From Saprospirales bacterium (lineage in GTDB: Bacteria; Bacteroidota; Bacteroidia; Chitinophagales; Saprospiraceae), in contig DLXL01000064.1 in assembly GCA_003448025.1 (NCBI GenBank), positions 26,996-33,281 on the forward strand: a stretch of 6,286 bases of DNA, in the 5' to 3' direction. This document shows, piece by piece, positions 1 to 5,926 of this stretch. Positions within the stretch are counted from its first letter, which is position 1, and every line of letters starts with the position of its first letter. Position numbers and translations under genes: made by a program. Below the pieces are notes generated by a model. The model ran no database searches, had not been told where the DNA came from, and worked only from the letters and a program-made list of their open reading frames with translations.

Positions 1-1
1 A

Positions 2-715
2 CATGAAACCGGCATTTTTGATCCCAAGGAGATATATCCCTATATCACAGAAGGTATCGGAGAAGATATTTTGCCGGAAAATGTTGACTTCAGTCTTATC
101 AACCTTTTTGAAAAAGTAACCGATAAAGATGCGGCATTATGGGCCCGCCGATTGGCAAGAGAAGAAGGCTTGTTGCTGGGTTATTCAGCCGGTAGTGCCA
201 TGGGCGCCCTGTGGCAACTGCGTGGCAAATTGAAAAAAGATGACGTCGTAGTAGTGATATTTCACGATCACGGAAGCCGATATGTAGGAAAGATATTTAA
301 TGATGACTGGATGCGTGAGCGCGGATTTCTGGAGGATGAACTTAAAATCAGCGATCTGATTGCCCGTAAAAAAGACCGGCGGTTTTTTGGCGCCCAGGTT
401 GGGGATTCCGTGCGCGCAGCATTTTCGCTGATGAAATCACATGACCTCAGCCAACTGCCCGTATTGGAGGGAGATAAAATAGTTGGCTCCATTACAGAGA
501 CTCAGGTGCTGCATTTTTTGCTTGAAAACCCTTTGAATAACTCTGAAAAACCGCTTAGCCAGGTTATGGGTGAAGCCTTCCCGGTCGTGAAGGACGATCT
601 GCCTATCAGTCAGTTGAACCGATACATTTCCAAGGAAATTCCAGCAGTCATTGCTACAGATCGGTCTGGGGGTATGCATGTTGTAACACAGTATGACCTG
701 ATCCAAGCCATTTAA
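2..715 (+). CDS. cbs: Cystathionine beta-synthase-type PLP enzyme with C-terminal CBS-domain pair (5'-truncated)
   Basis: This is the C-terminal 237 residues of a fold-type II PLP enzyme; the N-terminal half, including the PLP lysine, lies outside the window. The frame is already open at nt 2, so the TTG at 71 is not the start. Visible family landmarks, numbered from nt 2, are EGIGED (residues 17-22), the LARxEGLLxGxSAGSA block with SAGS at 62-65, and the conserved end of the catalytic domain around residues 87-110 (HDHGSRYVGKIFNDDWM, then RGFL). Two CBS modules follow, at about 117-175 and 183-237, ending IVGSITETQVL and MHVVTQYDLIQAI. Enzymes of this architecture condense serine (or O-acetylserine) with homocysteine or sulfide in the cytoplasm. 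CBS pairs usually bind adenine nucleotides or S-adenosylmethionine and regulate activity. Choosing between cystathionine synthase and cysteine synthase is not possible from this half. The next gene is 185 nt away, past a likely terminator, so this gene probably ends its transcript. Confidence 0.9.
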   Translation, partial: HETGIFDPKEIYPYITEGIGEDILPENVDFSLINLFEKVTDKDAALWARRLAREEGLLLGYSAGSAMGALWQLRGKLKKDDVVVVIFHDHGSRYVGKIFNDDWMRERGFLEDELKISDLIARKKDRRFFGAQVGDSVRAAFSLMKSHDLSQLPVLEGDKIVGSITETQVLHFLLENPLNNSEKPLSQVMGEAFPVVKDDLPISQLNRYISKEIPAVIATDRSGGMHVVTQYDLIQAI

Positions 716-719
716 GCAA

Positions 720-772
720 TACGCCGGGTTGATTTACTCGATCAACCCGGCGTACTGTTGTAAGCTTTTTTT
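720..772 (+). terminator. Probable intrinsic terminator after the CBS-type gene
   Basis: A perfect 14-bp GC-rich stem begins 5 nt after the stop codon: left arm 720-733 (TACGCCGGGTTGAT), 7-nt loop 734-740, right arm 741-754 as its exact reverse complement. A run of seven T lies at 766-772. That run starts 11 nt after the stem instead of directly following it, so this is not a textbook Rho-independent terminator. The position straight after a stop codon and the stem quality still make termination or 3'-end protection the most likely role. Confidence 0.7.
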
Positions 773-900
773 AATCTCCTGCCCCAAATTTCCCGGCCTG
801 ATTTCTGAGGTTTATCAAACGCACTGTTAATCGGACAGTCAGGCGGAAGAAAGAGCATTTTTTGTCGTTTTTGCGCCAGACAAAACCAAACCGAGCTTTT
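755..900. other. Intergenic leader upstream of the T9SS surface protein
   Basis: This stretch follows the hairpin stem and ends at the chosen ATG of the large gene. No convincing coding frame is seen: the minus-strand frames across it are overlaps of the neighbouring gene, and the in-frame TTG at 862 only adds an unconvincing N-terminal extension. I looked for the Bacteroidota promoter pattern (TTG near -33, TAnnTTTG near -7). I found TTTTTTG and TTTTTG runs around 860-877 but no proper match. No clear Shine-Dalgarno sequence precedes the ATG at 901, which is normal for this phylum. The promoter presumably lies here but cannot be placed. Confidence 0.4.
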
Positions 901-1620
901 ATGACTTTGAAAACACACACTCCAATTTTTTTTATCCCCAAACACATTCTTGTCTCGGCCTTATGTTTCCTGGCCCCCATCATGCTCTTTGGACAAACAG
1001 TGGAAGACTGTACCAATGGCCTGGATGATGATAATGATGGTTTGATCGACTGTTTTGACACCGATTGTACCTGTACTGGACAGTGCGACAGTTTTTACTA
1101 CACTACCTGTAACCCTGATTGTTATTATTTGCCACCTTGTGGGCCGGTGTCACTGGCCACCAAGTGGATATCCAATGCCGAAACGGGTACTTATTCTCCT
1201 TTGGTGGCCGGAGATTTGGATGGCGACGGCATTCCAGAGGTAGTGACTACTTTAGTGGAAGGTGCGGAGATGTACATTTTAGATGGTGCAACCGGCCAAA
1301 TTAAATATCAAACTACCAATCCTAATACCGTTTGGCCCGGAGGTACCGCTCCGGCTATAGCAGATTTGGATAATGATGGCTTTGGCGAAATAGTACTGGT
1401 TGGAGATAACAGGAGGCTTTACTGTTATGATCACACCGGGGTGCTACAGTTCGTGGGGCCAACGATTGTTGGTTATGATTATCGATATAGATATGCGGTG
1501 CCTAATATTGCGGATTTTGACCACAATGGAGTTCCCGAAATAAATATTGGGAATCAGATATTCAGCGGACAAACGGGAGCACTGCTATCTTCTGGAGGGA
1601 CAGGAGATGCAAAAGAATAA
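901..1620 (+). CDS. N-terminal part of the interrupted surface protein: signal peptide, acidic motif and first three propeller repeats
   Basis: This is the 239-residue product expected if the TAA at 1618-1620 is real. ATG 901 is preferred over the upstream in-frame TTG at 862 because it directly begins a signal peptide: hydrophobic core about residues 16-30 (ILVSALCFLAPIMLF), probable cleavage after FGQ at 32. Next comes CTNGLDDDNDGLIDCFDTDC at 37-56, resembling the acidic, Cys-flanked MopE-like motif often found near the start of secreted Bacteroidota proteins. A Cys-rich linker follows, then Asp-rich FG-GAP/VCBS loops: DLDGDG (about 104), DLDNDG (about 154) and DFDHNG (about 205). Such loops normally bind calcium within beta-propeller blades. 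Only three of the seven blades would be made, so the fragment is unlikely to fold as a propeller. The last residues before the stop (GGTGDAKE) are encoded by the left arm of an inverted repeat. Confidence 0.6.
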   Translation: MTLKTHTPIFFIPKHILVSALCFLAPIMLFGQTVEDCTNGLDDDNDGLIDCFDTDCTCTGQCDSFYYTTCNPDCYYLPPCGPVSLATKWISNAETGTYSPLVAGDLDGDGIPEVVTTLVEGAEMYILDGATGQIKYQTTNPNTVWPGGTAPAIADLDNDGFGEIVLVGDNRRLYCYDHTGVLQFVGPTIVGYDYRYRYAVPNIADFDHNGVPEINIGNQIFSGQTGALLSSGGTGDAKE

Positions 1621-1663
1621 CACCCGGCCCGTATAGCAGTAGGTTATTCTTTTGCATCTCCTG
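1601..1663. repeat. Perfect 21-bp inverted repeat with 21-nt spacer, containing the premature stop
   Basis: Left arm 1601-1621 (begins CAGGAGATGCAAAAG) and right arm 1643-1663 are exact reverse complements. Pairing can extend outward to 1597/1667 (25 bp) with one G-U pair. The spacer is 1622-1642. The left arm contains the in-frame TAA (1618-1620), and the right arm encodes YSFASP. A hairpin this long and perfect inside a coding sequence is unlikely by chance. It is not a convincing terminator, because no T-run follows the right arm. Confidence 0.85.
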
Positions 1664-4600
1664 TTCCAGCAGATGTTTTACCCAATAATTTCTGTTTTGG
1701 TTGTCCGGGGTTGGAAATTGTTGCCGGCAATCAAGTGCTTTCTGTAAACTTTTTTACCGGCATTAACTTCCCGGTTACTTCTGCACCGGCTGGGTACTCT
1801 GATGGATTTACCAGCGTTGCGGATTTTGATGGGGATGGAGATCTGGATGGTATTGTTCAGGGGCAGAAGAACGGGCAGAATACCGTTTATGTCTGGGATC
1901 TGCAAACAGGCACTATCCTTCGGGAATTTCAGCTGCTTAATAACTGGAGCGAAGGTGCTTCCAGGGTGAATATCGCAGATCTGGATGGAGATGGACTACT
2001 GGATATAAGTTTTGTAAGCCATCCATGGGTATATGCCTTACGGAATGATTTTACGCCTTTGTGGATCAATCCTGTATTCGATCCTTCCTCAATAACCTGT
2101 ACCAGTGTATTTGACTTTTGTGGAGATGGCTCCTCTGAAATTGTTTACCGTAGTGAAGAAAAGTTACAAATACTGGATGGAACAACCGGTGGGGTAATCT
2201 GGGAAGATGTTTGCCTCAGTTTTACGCACATTGAAAACCCACTTGTGCTGGATGTGGATGCTGATGGTAAAACCGAGATCCTGATCGAATGTGGCACTAA
2301 CGGCAGTAAATTCACAGGAACCGTAGTTGCTTATGAAGCCATTGGCACACCGGCCATTAGTACCAGACCGGTTTGGAATCAACACGCTTATTTTAATGTC
2401 AATATTAATGACGATCTAAGCGTTCCGCAATACCAGCAGGAGCATCACCTGGTTGGCGATAATTTACAGTTGAATACGTTCATGAATCAGTATTTCAACC
2501 CGATTTTTCCTTCACCTGATGCTATTTTAACCTTATTGGGAAGTCCGGTATGTGAACAGGATTCTTTGGAATTGACCATTGAAATCTGTAATGTGGGTGA
2601 CAATATTTTTCCGGTTAATACGCCTATTTCAGCCTATGTGGGTAATCCACAAACTACCGCTGCACAATGGGCAGGAATTGTTGCCAGCTCTAATTTGATC
2701 GGTATGGGAGGTTGCGACACCATGACCTTCAAAATTCCCCGGCTAGCCAATGATACGGTTTTTCTGGTGCTGAACGATGACCACTCAACGCTGCCTCCGT
2801 TCAATTTAAATACCGACTTCCCTGTAAACGGAATAGGAGAGTGTGGCTTTGAAAATAATATTGTCTCCTTCTATTACGCTTACCTTCCTGAATTGTTGAA
2901 TCTAGGCCAGGACACATCCATATGCGACCAAAGTATTATGGTTCTGGACGCTGCGGGCCAGCATATCGTTGGCTGGACCTGGCTCGATGGCTCTGTCGAT
3001 TCCACTTTCACGGCAAACGGACCAGGAATTTACGGAGTTACCACTACCGACATTTGTCAGATCAATCAATCAGACACCCTCACAGTAAGCTTGTATACAG
3101 CCACCGTAGTTAGTATTGGTCAGGATTTTAGTATTTGTCCAGGCGATTCGGCCTTCCTGAACGTTCCGGGATTTGACAGCTATAACTGGTCGTCAGGTAT
3201 TTCGCTGAGTTGCAATACCTGCTCAGGCACCAGTTTGGCTCCTGCAGGCCCAACCCTGGTTTTTCTGGAAGCAGCTTACGACTATGGTTGCTCCGCAAAG
3301 GATACCATACTGATCAGCCTTTTCCCAACGTATGACCTAACGGTAGATACGATTGTTTGTTTCGGCAGTTCAATTGTTTACAATGGTCAATCCATAGAAC
3401 CGGATAGCAGCAGATTGTTCTCCTTGCAAACCATTCATGGTTGCGATTCGCTGGTAACCGTCAACGTTATTGGAACGGGTGTTGGCACGTACAACATCAC
3501 CGTAGACACAGCGGTATGCCTTGGTAAAACACTTTCTATCAATAATGTAGAGATTCTGCCAGATGATGAAGCAACTTTTGAGCTTTCAGCCATAACCGGC
3601 TGCGACTCCACGGTACTGGTAAGGGTAGCACCGCTGGATACATTTTATTTGTTTGAAACAAAGGTGATTTGCTTCGGTGATACCTCTAATATTTTTGGGG
3701 TGCCTCAAACAACCTCTGGAGAGTACATTGGCAAGTTTACCTCCATTCAGGGTTGCGACTCCACCATTTCTGTATCCCTATTGGTTTATCCACAAATACA
3801 ACTGGAGATTGATGGAACACCGGCATGCTTTGGAGAAACAAACGGATCCTTGCAGGCAATGGTATTGAATGGCGTGCAACCTATTGAATATCAATGGGAT
3901 TTCACGTCAAATACATCACCTCAGATACAAGACCTCTCATCTGGTGAGTATTCACTCACCGTAACGGATGGCAATGATTGTACCGAAACAAAGTCAATTT
4001 CTTTGTCTGAATACCCTCAATCGATATTTTCGGCTACTGCGGATTCTGTGAGTTGCTTTGGTTTGTCAGATGGTGTTATTCAAGTAGCAACCAATGATCC
4101 ATCTCTGTTATTTTCTTTTAATGGCGGTGATTTTGGCCAGCAGGTCGATTTCGGGCAATTAACTGCAGGCGCTTATGAGATCATTAGTCAGGACGCCTTT
4201 GAATGTCAGGATACATTGTTTGCTGTTGTGAATGAACCCCCTCAGCTTACAGTCACTTTGCCAGCTGATACAACCATTCAATTAGGCATTTCAGTGCCAC
4301 TCAGTATTCAATTAAACGGATTACCTCCTGTTAACTGGAATTGGAGCGATGAAACCTATTTGAGTTGCCTGACTTGTCCTGATCCAATAGTTCAAGTGCC
4401 ACTGGAAGACAGGCGGTATGTTTTGACCATTAAGGATGAAAACGGATGCGAAGCAACCGATGATATAGTCATTCGGGTAGAACAGTTTGTGGGGATATAT
4501 ATTCCTAATGCTATGGGCGGGGATGGCGCCAATGCCATGCTTGAATTGGGGTTCAACCCGGCAATTAAAAAAATAAACTACTTCCGGATCGCAGATCGGT

Positions 4601-4776
4601 GGGGAAGTTTATTGCATGAATCCAGAAATGCACTTCCAGGTGACTCGTCCCTTTCCTGGGATGGTCGATTCAAAGGTAAGCTAGTAAATCCCGGGGTATA
4701 TGTCTGGGCGCTCGAACTGGAATTGGTCAACGGATCTGTCATCAAAAAAATCGGAGATCTGACGGTTATCCGGTAA
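1621..4776 (+). CDS. C-terminal part of the interrupted surface protein: four propeller repeats, Ig-like and SprB repeats, T9SS type B sorting domain
   Basis: This frame continues in phase directly after the TAA (HPARIAVGYSFASP...). It has no credible start of its own: a TTG lies at 1711, and the first in-frame ATG is at 2482, already past the propeller. Independent translation is therefore unlikely. It contains DFDGDGDLDG, DLDGDG, DFCGDG and DVDADG loops (about residues 307-464 of the whole frame), completing a set of seven. TRPVWNQHAYFNV follows, a segment typical at the end of such propellers. Later come Ig-like domains, three repeats ending in GCDS-[LT]-V/I, and two SprB repeats starting CFGETNGS and CFGLSDGV, the first of these running to YSLTVTDGNDC. 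The end (IYIPNAM, then FRIADRWGSLLHE, SWDGRFKGKLVNPGVYVWAL, GDLTVIR) is a CHU_C domain, recognised by T9SS for export and attachment. Confidence 0.7.
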   Translation, partial: HPARIAVGYSFASPVPADVLPNNFCFGCPGLEIVAGNQVLSVNFFTGINFPVTSAPAGYSDGFTSVADFDGDGDLDGIVQGQKNGQNTVYVWDLQTGTILREFQLLNNWSEGASRVNIADLDGDGLLDISFVSHPWVYALRNDFTPLWINPVFDPSSITCTSVFDFCGDGSSEIVYRSEEKLQILDGTTGGVIWEDVCLSFTHIENPLVLDVDADGKTEILIECGTNGSKFTGTVVAYEAIGTPAISTRPVWNQHAYFNVNINDDLSVPQYQQEHHLVGDNLQLNTFMNQYFNPIFPSPDAILTLLGSPVCEQDSLELTIEICNVGDNIFPVNTPISAYVGNPQTTAAQWAGIVASSNLIGMGGCDTMTFKIPRLANDTVFLVLNDDHSTLPPFNLNTDFPVNGIGECGFENNIVSFYYAYLPELLNLGQDTSICDQSIMVLDAAGQHIVGWTWLDGSVDSTFTANGPGIYGVTTTDICQINQSDTLTVSLYTATVVSIGQDFSICPGDSAFLNVPGFDSYNWSSGISLSCNTCSGTSLAPAGPTLVFLEAAYDYGCSAKDTILISLFPTYDLTVDTIVCFGSSIVYNGQSIEPDSSRLFSLQTIHGCDSLVTVNVIGTGVGTYNITVDTAVCLGKTLSINNVEILPDDEATFELSAITGCDSTVLVRVAPLDTFYLFETKVICFGDTSNIFGVPQTTSGEYIGKFTSIQGCDSTISVSLLVYPQIQLEIDGTPACFGETNGSLQAMVLNGVQPIEYQWDFTSNTSPQIQDLSSGEYSLTVTDGNDCTETKSISLSEYPQSIFSATADSVSCFGLSDGVIQVATNDPSLLFSFNGGDFGQQVDFGQLTAGAYEIISQDAFECQDTLFAVVNEPPQLTVTLPADTTIQLGISVPLSIQLNGLPPVNWNWSDETYLSCLTCPDPIVQVPLEDRRYVLTIKDENGCEATDDIVIRVEQFVGIYIPNAMGGDGANAMLELGFNPAIKKINYFRIADRWGSLLHESRNALPGDSSLSWDGRFKGKLVNPGVYVWALELELVNGSVIKKIGDLTVIR
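3343..3783 (+). repeat. Three tandem ~52-residue protein repeats (VDT-x-VC ... GCDS)
   Basis: Within the surface protein, three successive units start near 3343, 3502 and 3658 (whole-frame residues about 815, 868 and 920). Each begins with a V[DT]xxVC[FL]G-like segment and closes with GCDSLVTV, GCDSTVLV or GCDSTISV. The paired cysteines, one near each end of a unit, could form a disulfide in each repeat. The DNA copies are well diverged, so this is an old repeat that should not cause assembly collapse. Confidence 0.7.
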
Positions 4777-4809
4777 CGGTCATTTTTACATCTAAGTCAA
4801 CATTCCATA

Positions 4810-5379
4810 ATGGTTCTCTCTCGTCCGTTAATTCTAGCATCCAAAAGCCCCAGAAGGGCGCAATTATTAAGAGAAGCTGGTTTTAGTTTCAGGGTTGAGA
4901 CCTTTGATGTGGATGAATCTTTTTCGGAAGAAATGCCGGTGTAAGATGCTGCTCCATGGCTCGCACAAAAAAAAGCGCAGGCTGCAAAGCACCTGATTCA
5001 GGGGGATGAAATTGTATTGGCAGCAGATTCTGTGGTAATCTTAAACAACCGGATCTACAATAAACCCGCAGATTACCGGGAGGCGTTCAGTATGATTCGT
5101 TCGCTTTCAGGCAATCAACATACCGTAGTAACAGGGGTTTGCCTGCTTTCAGAATCCAGGGAGCTTGTATTTTCTGGAGTCACTAAAGTCTGGTTTGCGG
5201 AACTGACAGACGAAGAAATTGATTATTATTTGAGAATCTGGGAACCTTATGATAAAGCGGGCTCCTATGGAGCCCAGGATTGGATTGGTCACTGCAAGAT
5301 TACCAGAATTGAAGGTACCTTTCAAAACGTAATGGGCCTGCCGGTAGATTTGGTTTATGCAGCACTTATGGAATTTTAA
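4810..5379 (+). pseudogene. maf: Maf-family nucleoside triphosphate pyrophosphatase (YhdE type), interrupted by one in-frame TAA
   Basis: From ATG 4810 the frame gives 189 codons, the usual Maf length, with one internal TAA at codon 45 (4942-4944). Family hallmarks lie on both sides: LILASKSPRRAQLL (residues 7-20) with the substrate-binding SxSPRR; AADSVV with the likely catalytic Asp73; NKP at 84-86; SGNQHTVVTG at 100-109; EPYDKAGSYGAQ up to 156; and NVMGLP at 173-178. The DKAGSYGAQ form matches the YhdE group, known to hydrolyse dTTP and UTP (and modified forms) to monophosphate and pyrophosphate, rather than the m7GTP-acting YceF group. The enzyme is cytoplasmic and acts in nucleotide-pool sanitation. 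The stop interrupts MPV-x-DAAPWLAQKKA, where family members commonly have a polar or acidic residue, so a one-base change from GAA, CAA or AAA is the simplest origin. The next in-frame ATG (5092) lies beyond the catalytic Asp, so restart would not rescue function. The gene lies 33 nt after the surface protein gene and 10 nt before the acetyltransferase. Confidence 0.88.
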
Positions 5380-5389
5380 CTGATCCCAC

Positions 5390-5926
5390 ATGGCAACTTT
5401 ACAGGTCAGAGAATTGCGCACATCGGATATTCCGTTGATTACAAATTATTGGCTTGATTCCTCACCTGAGTTTCTCACGGGTATGGGTGTGGATTTGTCC
5501 AAAATGCCGTCTGCGGCACAATGGAAAGAATCTCTAAATAAACAACTGAGTCAGCCTATTCCCGAAAAACAATCCTACTGTGTCATTTGGGAAGTGGATG
5601 GAATTCCTTCCGGACATTCAAATATCAATAAGATCCAGTTTGGAGAAGAGGCTTATATGCATCTGCACCTCTGGCATAACTCTAACCGTATCAAAGGATT
5701 CGGCACACAATTCGTCAGGCTTAGTCTCCCTTTTTTCTTCGATCATTATCTGTTGAAAACCCTTTATTGTGAACCCTATGCACGGAATCCGGCGCCCAAT
5801 AAAACCCTTGAAAAGGTTGGTTTCCAAAAAGTAAAGGAGTATGTCACCATTCCGGGCTGGTTGAACTTTGAACAGCCGGTTCAGTTGTGGCAACTAACAC
5901 GGGAACAATATTTGCAACTCTTATGA
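5390..5926 (+). CDS. GNAT-family N-acetyltransferase
   Basis: This complete 178-residue cytoplasmic protein has the length and layout of RimJ/RimL-like GNAT enzymes, which transfer acetyl from acetyl-CoA to an amine. The N-terminus (VRELRTSDIPLITNYW) is the typical first strand and helix. The acetyl-CoA pyrophosphate-binding motif A is seen as NRIKGFGTQFV, with R-x-x-G-x-G at residues 100-105. The usual C-terminal block follows at 131-145 (ARNPAPNKTLEKVGF). The substrate cannot be read from the sequence. ATG 5390 is chosen because it lies 10 nt after the maf stop and directly starts the conserved first strand; no strong ribosome-binding site is visible. The stop overlaps the next start (ATGA), so translation with the downstream glycosyltransferase is probably coupled. 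The reading frame is intact, unlike its upstream neighbours. Confidence 0.88.
   Translation: MATLQVRELRTSDIPLITNYWLDSSPEFLTGMGVDLSKMPSAAQWKESLNKQLSQPIPEKQSYCVIWEVDGIPSGHSNINKIQFGEEAYMHLHLWHNSNRIKGFGTQFVRLSLPFFFDHYLLKTLYCEPYARNPAPNKTLEKVGFQKVKEYVTIPGWLNFEQPVQLWQLTREQYLQLL

Larger units (their letters stand above)
901..4776 (+). pseudogene. Giant T9SS-exported surface protein (FG-GAP propeller, Ig-like and SprB repeats, CHU_C sorting domain), interrupted by one in-frame TAA
   Basis: One uninterrupted phase runs from ATG 901 to TAA 4774-4776 (1,291 codons), except for a single TAA at codon 240 (1618-1620). The protein reads as a coherent family member on both sides of that stop. Domain order in whole-frame residue numbers: signal peptide 1-32; acidic NGLDDDNDG motif 37-56; seven Asp-rich FG-GAP/VCBS loops between about 104 and 464; a CARDB-like beta domain about 538-664; two PKD/Ig-like domains about 667-811; three ~52-residue Cys-containing repeats about 812-962; two SprB repeats about 963-1118; another Ig-like domain; and a CHU_C domain about 1196-1291. 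The expected role is a large exported adhesin-like or matrix protein, carried by the Sec system and then T9SS to the cell surface. As written, only the first 239 residues would be made, without the sorting domain. The stop may instead be a sequencing error, in which case this is an intact gene. Confidence 0.85.

Noticed and set aside
755..900. Bacteroidota-type promoter (TTG / TAnnTTTG) ahead of the surface-protein gene
   Set aside because: Only T-rich TTTG runs are present; no properly spaced -33/-7 pair was found.
771..1061. Minus-strand open frames over the leader and start of the surface-protein gene, and other minus-strand frames (268-492, 437-706, 1678-1905, 2164-2385, 5149-5421, 5618-5893)
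   Set aside because: They overlap strongly supported + strand genes, show no recognisable motifs, and look like shadows.
1601..1680. The 21-bp inverted repeat as an intrinsic terminator or transposon end
   Set aside because: No T-run follows the right arm, the spacer is only 21 nt, no target duplication is seen, and the coding phase continues through it without length change.
4761..4787. Possible terminator after the surface-protein gene: GAC-G-GTTA / TAAC-G-GTC hairpin followed by five T
   Set aside because: The stem is only 4 bp plus 3 bp around a G-G mismatch and overlaps the stop codon; too weak to call.
4967..4974. Run of eight A in maf as a possible frameshift site
   Set aside because: The Maf protein reads correctly in the same phase before and after the run, so no frameshift is needed.
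901..5379. TAA reassigned to a sense codon in this organism
   Set aside because: TAA ends three genes in the window exactly where their families end (715, 4776, 5379), and the CBS-type and acetyltransferase genes contain no internal TAA.
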